Shown: positions 11,814-23,429, counted from the stretch's first letter. The stretch is DNA of 64,000 nucleotides from Hypericum androsaemum (GCA_963995505.1 OZ023184.1:7022308-7086307); one strand, 5' to 3'. Notes: generated by a model from the sequence alone, not told the origin. A program made the numbers and translations.

Positions 11814-12175
11814 TACGGGGGCGAGAGAGAGAGAGAGGAGAGGAGGAGGAGGAGGGAAAGGAGGAGGATGGAGACAATTTAGTTTTTAGTTTATTAGAGT
11901 TTTTTCTGAGAAATTATAAACAACTTAGGTACTAATATGGTAATTTTCTCATTGTCACGTCAGCAACAACTTAATACAAAATGAGTGATGTGGCAGTCCA
12001 CGTATGTGCCCAGTCGACGTCGTTTTGACAAAAAATGGTTGAACCGGGTTGGGTAGACTTAAGTGAGAGAAATTGGAAAAAGTTAGACCGGTTCTATCAT
12101 TTTTAAACCACAGGGTACTCAAGTGATAATCGGAGATACCACAGGATACTTATGTGGACTTTTTCCTATATTAAA

Positions 12176-12805
12176 TGAAAACAATCAATCAAAACAAAAC
12201 TCATCAAATATAGATTAGTTAATTCTTAGAAATGGTATAGAAAATCAAATAAAAAACCCATCAGCTCACTCTTAAACCAAACCGGAATGAAAAATATATT
12301 TTACCTAATGACACAAGACGTAAGAAGATCTGATGGAGATTTATGATTCAAACTCTAGTTTGGACTAACTAAAAAATTTATCTTTAAAAGAAACCACACC
12401 TGAACAATCTGGTCTTAAAAAAGGCAAGAAAAAGGGTTCAAACTGGCTTGTGTAACCACGTAAAAATTTTATCTTTAAAAGAAATCACGCCTGAACTAAC
12501 CGGAACAACCTGTTCTTAAAAAAGGCAAGAAAAAAACTCAAGACACAACCCAACCAAAATCTAATAATACAGTGAACTAATAGAGAATTTATTATAAATT
12601 TTTATACTGGGATTTGGTGTGACGTAAAGAACTTGAGGATATGGATGATGGCATGTAAGTTTGGACATAGCTTTCATGTAAATAATTTCAATGTGGGTTT
12701 CTGTAAAGTCTCCCTCAGGGATCATAGCGTAAAAAGGATGTGGATAATTCCAACTAATTACTCCACGTCACCTCCTTACCAATTTAGCCTCCTCTCCCTT
12801 TAAGA

Positions 12806-12810
<5 letters not shown>
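12176..12810. other. Intergenic with a direct repeat
   Basis: No gene. A block of about 65-75 bp (ATCTTTAAAAGAAA ... GGCAAGAAAAA) occurs twice, at about 12372-12435 and 12463-12536. The segment from about 12700 is the likely promoter and leader of the small gene at 12866. Confidence 0.6.

Positions 12811-12843
<33 letters not shown>
12811..12843. repeat. (CT)n microsatellite in probable 5' leader
   Basis: About 16 CT dinucleotides ending 22 bases before the putative ATG at 12866. CT tracts are common in plant core promoters and leaders. Confidence 0.95.
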
Positions 12844-12846
<3 letters not shown>

Positions 12847-12865
12847 GTCTACCAAAAATAATCAA

Positions 12866-13171
12866 ATGGAGGGTCTTATTCCTTTTGTGTACAAATGTAT
12901 AGTGCAATATAGGAATGAAAACGAATTGGGTCATCTTGGATCATGGCTCCATGGCTCATCATCAGCTTCTTACTACACCAGGCTGCCCGGAGGCGATTCT
13001 GGTCGGTTCCACGGATCCGAAGCAAGATTATTCGGGTCCGAATTCGGATTGACGACTTCTTCTCCTACGTCCACCGGTGCAACCAATTGTCCTAACATCA
13101 AGATTGTTGTGTCCACGGGAGGTCAGTCATCTCCTAATTGTCACCTGACCTCTCGTCGGGTTATTACATGA
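12866..13171 (+). CDS. Probable small plant protein of unknown function, single exon
   Basis: A 101-residue open frame starting MEGLIPFVYK. The ATG at 12866 is preferred over an in-frame ATG at 12845 because the latter directly abuts the CT microsatellite and the MEGLIPF context looks like a genuine N-terminus. Visible blocks are a hydrophobic start, GSW, SASYYTRLPGGDSGRF and a serine/threonine-rich middle, ending with a basic LTSRR segment. From memory this resembles short uncharacterised dicot proteins beginning MEGLIP, but I cannot name a family or function. There is no signal peptide and no membrane segment. The CT-rich leader supports a real gene; lack of transcript evidence is the main doubt. 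Confidence 0.6.
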   Translation: MEGLIPFVYKCIVQYRNENELGHLGSWLHGSSSASYYTRLPGGDSGRFHGSEARLFGSEFGLTTSSPTSTGATNCPNIKIVVSTGGQSSPNCHLTSRRVIT

Positions 13172-15149
13172 CATAATCTATGCAAAGGAAGTGAAGTGCG
13201 TTCTTTGTCCATCAAGGTTCGTTTGGTTTGGTATTCTTTCCAAAGAAAAATAGAGGAAGAATAATATATGTACCATATAGTATAAAATTATTTCTCAATA
13301 ATGATCGTGGGTGGTAACCGAAGGGTAAACCAGCCACGATGTGTATAGGGGATTTAAATATATATGTGTGTGTAAGCATGTAAAAACCCTAAAGTAAGGG
13401 TGTCGTGCTTGAATATTATTCTACATTGTATTCGTGTTGTTAATATATTTTTTACAAGTTAATATTATATATTATTTTATTTACATATTTTTTATTTTTC
13501 AAAATATATTATCGAAATATTTGCCGCTCTTCACCACTTCGATCATCATTAGTGGCAAAATATTGGTTAATGGATTCTGAAATAGTGAAAACTGATGCGT
13601 GTTATAATCTGAGAAATATAACCAACGAATGATTTAACTGCCAGGAATGAGATTGATTTTGGAAAAATTAATTATTTTAAACCGTTTATATATAAATTGC
13701 ATCACATATTCTTTGTCTAACTTTGGGGAGATGGAACTTATTCTTTAGTCTTTTTTGTGGAAAAACTTTTCAGATTCGGAATGGCACAGTGTTTTACATC
13801 GTTATAATTAAATCAACCTTGCTAACCATTGGATGAAGATTCGATTTATAAATTAAGACACTTTGAACACTACTTTTCTGGAAATAGTACTTTTTTGGTA
13901 AGTAAAAAATTTTATTACCAAAATATATATTTACAAATATATAACGTCTAGGTAACACTACCAAATCTCGTCAAAACTCACTCTATCACGTTAAAATTCT
14001 ATCCAGAACCGGCAACAACGAAAGAGTACCCGTGTATCGGTGGAAATGGTACTTAATTGATGCTTAAAGAAAAGAAAGGGACTGTCTTGATCGAAACCGG
14101 GATTATTAGGGATTGATAACAATAACGAGGGAATATTTTTATTGGATTTGGTAGGTCGTGAGGTGGCAGTGTCCATCTATATCTTCTCTCTCTTAAGGTA
14201 ATTAAAAGTGTCCCGGAAGTTAAAACAACGTTTCAGCACCTAACCAGAAACACAATTGACGTTTTGTCAACCTGTGATGATTTGCTAACCGTCTTCTTTC
14301 TAATATTATATAAAAACATTGTTAAATGAGATTAGACGACTCAAATACAATACATGTGAAGAGAAAAAAATTGTGTTGCTAATACTTTGTCAAACTACGT
14401 CTTAACATTATGTCATAATTTCATAATTATGTCCTGTCTTGCGTTCCATTATTGTCTTACCTCAACGCGTATCTAAATGAATTATGGAGGTTAGCTTATG
14501 CCTTCGTACTCATTTCAATTTGTCGATTAATAAAGAATAGTGAACTATTGTCCCTTGATTAATAAAAAATAATGAGCTATTGTCCCTTGCTTAGAATTCA
14601 GAGTTATTCTTCTGTATTTTCGTAGTTACATTAAATCAATGTATGATCGACTTTGAAAACATATTTTCACACAAAAAAACATTCAGTGGTTGCATTGAAT
14701 CATATTTATTGTAAATAAAGACTGTGTTTGCTAGAAAAAAAATTAGTCTCTGACCGTCAGATAGACGAGGCAATATATCAGCCTAAACTTCATAAAATCA
14801 TCGTGATTTTTAATCTTCTCTTTTTTATAACTAACACTTGTGTTACTAATACCTTGGGAACATTAACGCATGATTTACACTAACGAAATTGTTCAAGTGG
14901 AAAAAAATTTTTTGACGAGAAATGGATAAACATCCATGTCGCCTAAATAGTTTCGCCGAAATTAAAATACAAGTCCAGCAATATTTGTTCTCATATCTCT
15001 TCAATAATTAATCTGTAATTGAATATTGTTAGATCTTAATTGTCCTCTTAGTCAATCATAATTTGCTGTCCAAAATTTAGAATTATAAATATTTGGGCAC
15101 TTCAATAAAATTACATCCAACTCAGACGCGACCTTCGCTTAATTACATC
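13172..15149. other. Intergenic, AT-rich
   Basis: About 2 kb without a supported gene. A 61-codon minus frame at 13991-14176 has no recognisable domain. The last few hundred bases are the upstream region of the VTC1 gene. Confidence 0.6.
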
Positions 15150-15155
15150 CACGTG
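15150..15155. promoter_or_regulatory. G-box (CACGTG) upstream of VTC1
   Basis: CCACGTGTCACG at about 15149-15160 contains a palindromic G-box and an ACGT/ABRE-like core. It lies about 820 bp before the ATG, and about 70-160 bp upstream of the apparent 5' leader exon if that exon is near 15220-15314. G-boxes bind bZIP and bHLH/PIF factors; the role here is inference. Confidence 0.55.
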
Positions 15156-15314
15156 TCACGAGATCATTGGTCGGGCGACGCAATCACGGCTGAGTAATAA
15201 ATTCCTAGGCGTAATCCGTCCGTCAACGCAAAAGCTCTCGAAATCGACGCTTCGTGGATCGTCATCGGCGGCGTTTTATCCAGCCAGAAACCGGAGTCAA
15301 CCTCACGCCGTTAG

Positions 15315-15937
15315 GTATTCGCCAAGAACCCAGTTCTTATTTACTTCCGGGTTGTATCAAAATCCGAACTTTTTTTTGAGATTTAAATTGCTTCTACAAT
15401 TTTGGATCTTAGACGGTCATCGAATTCGATCCTCCCACCTCATACTTAAAGACCGAAACCGTTTCCACAAATCCGAACTTTATTGCGAATAAAACCATCA
15501 ATTGAAAAAAATAAAAGTATTTTTGGTGGCACCTGCACGTCAAAGATCGAGTCTTTTGTGTGTCCGAGGTGGCCTTTGAGAGACAGCAAGGTCTGGCAAA
15601 GATCTAAGATTGTAGTCCAGTGCCGTATTCAATTTTATTTTTTTTTTGCATTTTTGATATACATGAGTCGAGCACTTTCGGTTCCTATTTAGGAATGACC
15701 GATGTCTATTTATTCCTAAAACTCGAACCTAAGATCTTCAAGTCTTTTACCATTTTGATATCCGGAGTCGATGTCACTTTCGGATCCTGTTAAGGGATGG
15801 CTGATGTCTGTTTATTAGGACAAGTGGAATTGTTGTTCATGGTTATGGCTATGGAATTTCATTGCTTTGCCTTGTCTAGTGAAGCTGGTTAAATGTGTAT
15901 CGCTGCTGGTTTTTGAGCTGGGCATTGGTGGGTGCAG
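15315..15937 (+). other. Probable 5'-UTR intron of VTC1
   Basis: A GC-rich likely leader near 15220-15314 ends at CCGTTAG with a GTATTC donor. The acceptor GGGTGCAG at 15937 is followed by a 35-base leader and the ATG at 15973. The interval holds no start-to-stop frame worth calling and contains the dispersed repeat at 15373-15462. Confidence 0.45.
15373..15462 (+). repeat. Dispersed repeat, copy A
   Basis: About 90 bases (GAGATTTAAATT, ACAATTTTGGATCTTAGACG, TCGATCCTCCCACCTCA) that recur in the same orientation at about 56067-56157. Identity of the parent element is unknown. Confidence 0.7.
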
Positions 15938-15972
15938 GAGGAGGATCTTAGAAAGCCGCTTTACTGATCACC

Positions 15973-17544
15973 ATGAAGGCATTGATACTTGTCGGTGGCT
16001 TCGGAACGCGGTTAAGGCCTTTGACCCTCAGTGTCCCCAAGCCACTGGTTGATTTTGCTAACAAGCCTATGATACTGCATCAGGTCACTCTCTTCATGTT
16101 CTATCTCTTGCTATGTTTTGACGGAGTTGTAGTTAGAGGTTACTTCTGTCTTCTGGCATCAAGGGGATACCGGCTTGGATTCGACGAGTTTGGAAACTAT
16201 TTTTACTTTCCCTAGCTTGGTATTGTGTCCAGAGTACTCTAAGAGTCATGCATTGGCAACGATGTTGGAATCACGCTGTTTCATTCCTTGTTTTGATCAT
16301 CTTGATATTTGCATTCAGCTGGAATTCTTATTATCTCATATCATATTTACTGTACACAACTGCAAGCTTAATGTTTTTTTGTGAATATTGTGGGAATAGA
16401 TTGAGGCTCTTAAAGCTGTCGGGGTCACTGAAGTGGTTTTGGCGATCAATTACCAACCAGAGGTAATGTAATGCGAACTACTGCCGGTTCAGCATTTGTC
16501 TCATTGCTACCTTTATCGCATCGATGGACTTATGGCTGCTCTGCTGAATGCAGGTCATGCTCAACTTTTTGAAAGAGTACGAGCAGAAGCTTGAAATTAA
16601 GATCACGTGCTCACGAGAGACTGAGCCTCTCGGAACGGCGGGTCCTTTGGCCCTAGCTAGAGATAAGCTCATTGACGGTTCAGGAGATCCCTTCTTTGTC
16701 CTCAATAGTGATGTTATTAGTGAGTACCCACTAAAGGAGATGATTGAATTTCACAAGAACCATGGAGGGGAGGCCTCCATCTTGGTCACCAAGGTGAGAT
16801 GGATAAGTTGTGTTGCTTACATGTTGGTTTTTCTTTTTCTTTTGCTTAAACATCTATTTGGTCTATTTCAAGGTGGATGAGCCATCCAAGTACGGGGTGG
16901 TGATTATGGAAGAAAGTACGGGGATGGTTGAGAAGTTTGTGGAGAAACCAAAAATATTTGTGGGAAACAAGATAAACGCTGGGATCTACTTGTTGAATCC
17001 ATCGGTTCTTGACAAGATAGAACTCAAGCCCACCTCAATTGAGAAAGAGGTGTTCCCAATTATCGCTGCAGAAAACCAGCTGTATGCTATGGTCCTATCC
17101 GGGTTCTGGATGGACATTGGGCAGCCAAAAGATTACATTACAGGGTTGACATTGTACTTGGATTCCCTGAGAAAACAATCATCCTCGAGATTAGCTGCTG
17201 GACTGCACATTCTTGGCAACGTCCTGGTGGATGAGACTGCTGTAATTGGAGATGGATGTCTCATCGGACCGGATGTAGCCGTCGGCCCTGGTTGTGTAAT
17301 AGAGCCCGGGGTCAGGCTCTCGTGTTGTACTGTGATGCGTGGGGTTCGCATCAAGAAGCACGCTTGCATTTCCGGTAGCATCATCGGCTGGCATTCCACT
17401 GTGGGAAGGTGGGCTCGCATCGAGAACATGACAATCTTGGGAGAAGACGTGCATGTGGGCGATGAAGTTTACACCAACGGGGGTGTGGTCCTACCTCACA
17501 AGGAGATCAAGTCTAGCATTGTGAAGCCAGAAATTGTCATGTGA
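15973..17544 (+). CDS. VTC1: Mannose-1-phosphate guanylyltransferase (GDP-mannose pyrophosphorylase)
   Basis: Catalyses mannose-1-phosphate + GTP to GDP-mannose + PPi in the cytosol. The product feeds ascorbate synthesis, N-glycans, GPI anchors and wall mannans. Four coding exons, 15973-16083, 16400-16462, 16554-16793 and 16873-17544, give 361 residues, the same length as Arabidopsis VTC1/CYT1. The nucleotidyltransferase domain has the N-terminal signature [11 protein letters not shown] (residues 9-19), then [28 protein letters not shown] and [20 protein letters not shown]. The C-terminus is a left-handed beta-helix of hexapeptide repeats (from about residue 255), ending [11 protein letters not shown]. 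The start matches the conserved [12 protein letters not shown]. One local change is LSCCTVMRG where relatives usually have SRCTVMRG. A probable 5'-UTR intron and a G-box lie upstream. Confidence 0.97.
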
Positions 17545-18667
17545 AATTGAAATAGTACGTGCAAGGGGTGTAGAGAATCTTTAGAACCGTCTCATTGTAT
17601 TACTGTACTAACCAGAAAAAGTTGACCAACAAAATCACAGGAAACAGATTGGAAGTGGACTGGTTTGTCCAAAATTTTCCAGTCTCTCCCTAGCTTCCCT
17701 TGTTTATGACCACCTCACATTCTACGGCTATCCATTACTGGTTTTTGCATTTGGTGATTGCTACGACAATTAATGAAATCAAATGTTGCGTCGAAGATGC
17801 ACGCAAAACTTTTTGCTACTGATCTTCGTTGTTTGTTTTTACACGCTACGTAATATCCGAATATCTACGGCCAATTCATTCTGGTTCAAGTTGAGTATGA
17901 TTATAAAAGTGAACAAAATTTTTTACCAAATTTTAATGCAGTTAGGACTCAAAACCCGTTGATTAATATGGAACAACCGTATACCAGTTGATTATTCATC
18001 ATCTAATGTAGTGAAACCGAAGCTTTAGATCTGCTTGAAACTTTATTATGCTTTCAAGCAATATCGCAGAAACGACCAACTATAAGGTCCACTTGAAGTC
18101 GATTTTATGTCCTTCAATTTCAAGTTGAAACATATTGAAAGGACAAGTTTTGTCTTAAAACATACGCAGGCTGCAGTGTGCGTTTTGGTACATCAGAGAT
18201 ACCAACAACAGAGATCTAAAATTTACCACGACTCATTAATGCTGATTAAAGGACCACTTGTTCTAGCCAATTTTGTCGGAGACTTGTTTGTTTGTTAGTT
18301 TTGTTAGTCGGTTAATAGTCGCCTCATGGACTAGAATGCCCGTGGTAACGTGTTGTTGCGGGAGTTGAACGTTGGACCTCCGCCAATTTGATATGCCACC
18401 CAAACTACCGAGGAACTTCTATTTAAGGCAAAGGTGCCACAAGCTAAACTCATAATAAGAGAAATAATACTCAAGGAGCCTGTTTACTTGAGGCTCCATA
18501 ATGGCAGCAAAGATGTTCATTCGTAAACGCGACGCGAAAATGAACCAGAAACAAACAGATTCTAAAAAATTGGGGTCACGAAATGTTGAAACAAAAGAGT
18601 AATTTACAAGTGAGATTCAAAATCCTCTGTCATCTGTATTTTCACTAGCCGTGAAGCACACTCCTAT
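17545..18667. other. VTC1 3' UTR and intergenic spacer
   Basis: No gene recognised. The first 100-300 bases are probably 3' UTR. The plus frame at 18107-18298 has no domain. The final part is likely the 3' UTR of the minus-strand CASPL gene. Confidence 0.6.
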
Positions 18668-19857
18668 CTAAACTGAGGCTAGGATCCAAAACATCACATG
18701 AGATGAAATGCCAATCAGAAACCAGGTCACAAAAGCCAAAATTACAGATATCTCAAACCTATGACAGGGGAGAGTTACTTGGGCCTTGCAAAAATGCAAG
18801 TCTCTAGCATAGAGGACAATGACACCGGCAGATGAACATGCAGCTGCAAGTGATAGCATACCCGTTACCTGCAGAATCCCGACATCAATACGGTTGACTC
18901 ATAGCACAATAGAGACTAAATAATCGCACTCATAACACCCAATATGATAAAAGTATGATTTCTAGTTCCTACCAGGTTCTTCTTCAGCACTTATTAGGAA
19001 ATACCGATCAGACCATAGCCGACGGGAGGCTGTTCAAGCCTGACTGAGCTCTGATCGGCATTCTACCGTAATGGCTGAATGACCTGGTAGAATGCCTATC
19101 AGAGCTCAGGCAACAACAACCGTCCCAATGCTCCAAGCCTATTCTAGATTCAGAATTTCACTCTTCTATTTCAACATTGCGATGGGAAGTTCAAATCCTA
19201 AGGCAATTGAGTCAGAAAAGGGAATTCTGAAGGCAATATCAAGGTAGTAGAGGATCAGTGACCCACAAATTTTCTAGATAGAATGCGATGTGACAGCTCT
19301 ACTTTTTTTCTTCCGATTCTGTTTGAAAACTATAAAACCATACATTTCTTACCAAAAATACTCAAACAGGGACCGACTAACACTACCAATTGAGGACAGC
19401 TGCAACTCCCAACTTCTCACAAAATCAAGATCCAAACTTTTAACTTTCACACATCGATCAAATCAAGCACAATGGAAAAACAACACATCAGCAAGAGATC
19501 GAAGTACCCAATCGCCAACGACAAAGAGGCTGACAAGGACAGGGTTGTGAAGATCCCTCTTCCTCCTAAGGGCATACAAGTCAAGACATGCAAGCCCCAA
19601 GCTCCACAAAAGCTGGAGCCCCATCGACGCTATCAAATAGCTGAAACAAACAAAAACCCAGTTCATAAATCAACCAATAACCCATAAAGGAGCAAACTTT
19701 AGATGAACAAACTAGTGGGTTTTTACCAGAAAGCGGTGTAGCTTGAGAACCCACCGGAGGAAACCATTATAGCAATAGAAGCAGCAGCGAACCCACATTG
19801 GCCTACCCTTAATAACAGCCCACTCACTGTCCCTGGGCTCCCTATTAGCTGCTTCAT
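18668..19857 (-). CDS. CASPL5C: CASP-like protein, subfamily 5C
   Basis: Plasma-membrane four-helix protein of the MARVEL/CASP family; CASPs organise Casparian-strip membrane domains, while the role of CASPL5 members is poorly known. Three coding exons on the minus strand, 19857-19727, 19640-19508 and 18868-18668, give 154 residues with clean GT-AG junctions. Exon 1 encodes [20 protein letters not shown], the typical CASPL5C start. Exon 2 carries the second helix ([15 protein letters not shown]) and the conserved LRNP-like loop [16 protein letters not shown]. Exon 3 carries [15 protein letters not shown], the FCKAQ...CHRFEIS loop cysteines and the last helix. The 639-base second intron contains the hairpin at 19042-19111. 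Confidence 0.93.
19042..19111. repeat. Intronic near-perfect hairpin
   Basis: Arms 19046-19067 (GAGCTCTGATCGGCATTCTA + CC) and 19086-19107 pair over 22 bases with one mismatch around an 18-base loop. A further GCCT/AGGC pairing occurs beyond a 4-base bulge. It lies in the CASPL5C intron. It could be a MITE remnant or a small-RNA precursor; the loop is short for a typical plant MIR gene. Confidence 0.8.
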
Positions 19858-20709
19858 TTGCCCCAGAAACTAAAGATTGCCCTTTTCAGGCTCCCCTCTT
19901 CTCTCTCTGTCTCTCTTCCCCCCTCTACTCCTTCATTAAGTGGAGGAAAGGGAAAGTAAGGGAAACCCTAGGACAAGAAGCATGAGAATCTAAAGCATCA
20001 ATGGGATTAGCATCTGGGGATGGATTAGATTCTGTTCCTGAGATCAGATAGAGAGAGAGGAGGTGGGCTTGGATTATTATTTTTTATTTTATTTTATTTT
20101 ATTGGATTATGCTTTTGGGTTTAGGGGGTGATTTATTTTCTGTTTGTGGGGTTGTCGAGGTTAGGTTAGCAATGATGGTCTTAGTTTGGACATTGGGTTT
20201 TGCTATTTCGGAGAGACTGCTTTCGTGTTTTCTAAATTTTTTCTTCCTACGTGGACTCCCCTTGCCGTGGAAGGTTTTTTTTGTTTATATGTTGTTTGTC
20301 TGCTTCTCTTTTAATATATTCGGTTGAACTAATTTATGTTTGAAATTGTTTGAATTTTTCTTAACAAATTAATTTGGATGTGCTTAACGGGAAAAGATAC
20401 TCCGTTCCCCGTTCCGTTCTTCCGGGAAAAGCTGAAAAGGGTAATTAACGGGAAGGAAAATAACTGATCAAGTATTTTTGTTTTTTCTTTTGAACGGGGT
20501 GATTAAATATAGTCAAATAACGAATTCTGGGTTTCTATTTGTAGCTTCAACGTGTTGGGTGACGATTGGTTTGTTATTTTATTTCTAGCTACGACTTCCA
20601 ATTTTCAACTAATTATAAAGTATGTATCTTTCCATTTTCCGAGAACTTAATTGGAATAATTAATCTGTAAAGTGACAATTGTTGAAGAATCAACGGTAAT
20701 ACGCATGCA
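19858..20709. other. CASPL5C 5' flank and intergenic DNA
   Basis: Pyrimidine-rich stretches on either side of 19890-19930 fit a leader or promoter of the minus-strand CASPL gene. The plus frame at 20109-20327 is low-complexity and hydrophobic, with no family resemblance. Confidence 0.5.
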
Positions 20710-21119
20710 GGTGCTCTGATCGGGAGCAGATTTTGTCCCGGAAGGTCAAATCTAACAAGAATCGTCCTGGATGATCTATTAGTTTACTTAGTTATGATTC
20801 AATGGTCTACCCAGTTATTATTCAATAGTCTACCTAGTTATGATTCAATGGTCCATTTTTTCCGTCCCGAATAAATCGGGACCGTCCCAGTTACCCAGTT
20901 ATTATTCAATGGTTTACTCATTTACGATTCAATAGTTTACTCAGTTACAATTCAATGGTTTACCCACTTACGATTTGGTTGTGGACTTTTTTTATTTTTC
21001 ACCCCCGTATTTCTGCATTTTTTCAAAATAGTCCCCGCGTGTCCTTCAATAAAAATCCTTCAGCACCGTGCTAGATTTGGCCTCCAGAACCAAATCTGGT
21101 CCCGCTCTGATCATGCACC
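20710..21119. mobile_element. Small inverted-repeat element with internal 23-bp tandem units
   Basis: Ends are imperfect inverted repeats of about 45 bases. The left reads GGTGCTCTGATCGGGAGC ... GGTCAAATCTA; the right reads TAGATTTGGCC ... CTCTGATCATGCACC. Between about 20775 and 20975 a unit close to ATTCAATGGTTTACCCAGTT is repeated about eight times, interrupted by TCGGGACCGTCCC. I see no clear target duplication, so the class is open. Confidence 0.55.
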
Positions 21120-22448
21120 GGAAGACGTGCCTCGGAGAACTTGCAATTTGATTACAGTAAAATATTTCTAAAATGATATTATTAGAATCGTAAAAAATTA
21201 TCACTTTAAAGAGATTAACACATAAGAGAGGTTTATATTTTCTTACTATTTTTGTCTGTATTTAAATCACCAAAAAATTATAAATAAATTATAATTATTT
21301 CTTTTATCACTTTCAACTCTCCAAAAAATATATTAATAACAATTACAATTATTATCTCATAGAAAATAACAAGCAGTCATGAAATACCTAAAATTTTGGT
21401 TTATAACGTTATTCAAACGCTACATTTGATTAAAATATTTTTTATACAACAAGACGACAGTCACAAGGACCATTTGAAGATAATTCAAAAGATGAGTGAT
21501 GATGTCAAAGTTACCAAACAAGCAAATCTAGCAAAAATTAGCATCCTAAATTAATTTTCAAATTCGTAAAGTATGTAAAAATATATGTATTTAATCAAAA
21601 AATTACTTTATGCAAAAATTGGGACCGAAATTTTGCATTAATATTTTCTGAAAAAGTATTAGTTATTACGATATAAGAGTTATTAAATTATTACACTGGT
21701 CCCGACTCGGGACCTAAATTTTTTATAAGTTTAGAGAGTTATCACTTTAGAGAAGATCGGTTTACAGAGGTTTTACTGTACTTTGATCTTTATGTGGTCC
21801 ATACTAAATAAAATTTCATATTTGGTTTTTTTACATTGCATTTGATATGTAGTTTATACTCCAAATTTTGTCTCACTTTCTTTATCTATTGGAGTTGTGT
21901 TGATTGATTAGTGACCAAAAATATTTTTCTAGCACTAATATTAATGGAGCATTAAACACAGGAAAGGATTGGACATAGAAATCTAATATGGTTCTTTTTC
22001 TATATTTTGGAACTATTAGTACATTCAGAAAAATTAATTTTTAAAAAATGACAATCCGACTGGCAGTAGTACAATTGGTCTAATTGCTACCTCTAATAAA
22101 TTTTGGTCTATTATTTTACAAAAGATCGGAGAGCAGTTCGACCACTCAAAATTCAGTTGGACCGTTCGGTCAAACTCCTCCGAATGAAATGGTACAGAAT
22201 AGAAAAAAATGGGCGATACATAATATAAAACGTAAAACAACCCAAAAAATTATAAACAGAAAGCTAACAAAAGTTACAAATGACCTAATCTCCTTCTAGT
22301 TTCAACCGAGCAAAATTAAAATCCTCATTCTTAACCTAATTTGCCCACAACCGGGGAGATTGATAAGATTGATATTCTCAAATATCTTCTTAAAATGTAT
22401 TGACTAAATTGCGGAACCACCACCCCGGAGCATGTAGCCCCCTAAAAC
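21120..22448. other. Intergenic, strongly AT-rich
   Basis: No gene recognised; short frames at 22034-22299 have no domain. Confidence 0.6.
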
Positions 22449-22543
22449 CCATATTTGTTTTAGAACATCACTTACTCCTTATTGTTGGTGAGGCCGAAAA
22501 TCCATATTTGTTTTAGAACATCACTTACTCCTTATTGTTGGTA
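22449..22543. repeat. Recent tandem duplication, 53-bp period
   Basis: CCATATTTGTTTTAGAACAT plus CACTTACTCCTTATTGTTGG occurs twice, exactly, at 22449 and 22502. Confidence 0.9.
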
Positions 22544-23429
22544 AGCCTCACGCTGCTCGAATTGTTGGAGTATTGTGCTTCTAGACTTATTCAATAAATT
22601 CTTAAAGTCTTTGTTTGAATATATTATACACAAAGATTTGTAAGTATTTGAACTTATTTGCCATTTTATGCTAAATTGAACTTCCTTTATCTTATTTAAT
22701 AATTATCAATATAAAAAGAAAAAAGAAAAAGTCTTGGTCTGACCGAAGGCCCAATCGGGTATACTGGATGAACAAGAAAATTTAAGATTTTTGGATAACC
22801 TTTCGGTTCTGTTTTGAAAATATTGACAAAAAAAAGAATACATGATAAATATAATAAAATTAGAAAAAATATAGTAAAAGAAAACACATTTATTAATTAA
22901 ATAAATAATTCCATTCGATAACAAAATAGGGCAACAAACTTGTAATAGGACACATATTTTCAATCCATAAAAATCTATTAAATAAATTTGAGAACAAGAC
23001 TTGGAAATTTTTTTATTGTACACAATTTATTTTACCAAACATATACTAAGACAAAAATTACATTGTCAGAAAAAACTTTCGGAGGTTATCTTTCCTGGGC
23101 CCTTGGATTGGACAAGGAGTGTTGGAATTCGCTCTGTGCCACGCGGGAGCGAATCCGAGCCGTTGAACGGCTCTGAAATGGCGCGAGAGAGATCCAACGG
23201 TGGCATGCGAAGCGGGATATAAGAGTAATTATGACTGTCCAACTTGGAAAAGGAGAGAGAGAATATGGTGATGGGACCCACAAGGGAGTAATTTCTCCGT
23301 AACTTGCATGCCTTTTTTTCCTTTCCATTAAATGCTCTCTCCTTTTACGTCTATCATTTAATTTTTTTAAGCTCATTTAATTTTTTTTGAAGCACATTTA
23401 TTTTTTTCGTCTTTTCAATAAATTTTTAT
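22544..23429. other. Intergenic
   Basis: No gene. A GC-richer segment at 23080-23290 has short overlapping frames on both strands without domains. From 23300 the sequence becomes pyrimidine-rich with scattered CATTTAAT motifs, leading into the inverted array. Confidence 0.55.

Larger units (their letters stand above)
10684..12166. mobile_element. Long-TIR MULE 2 with GC-rich interior
   Basis: A 1483-bp element. Terminal inverted repeats of about 240 bp begin GGGAAAAGTCCACATAAGTA and end in the complement of GGAAAAAGTCC. It is flanked by a perfect 9-bp duplication TATATTAAA (10675-10683 and 12167-12175). The TIRs contain AAAACGACGTCGACTGGG and a TGCCACGTCA motif, features shared with the other long-TIR MULEs here. 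The interior (about 11200-11880) is GC-rich, unlike the host DNA around it, and has long overlapping open frames with no recognisable domain. It may derive from captured gene sequence whose source I cannot identify. Confidence 0.9.

Noticed and set aside
11207..11889. Overlapping frames of 81-178 codons
   Set aside because: GC-rich, low-complexity interior of MULE 2 with no domain; long open frames are expected from composition and the G run.
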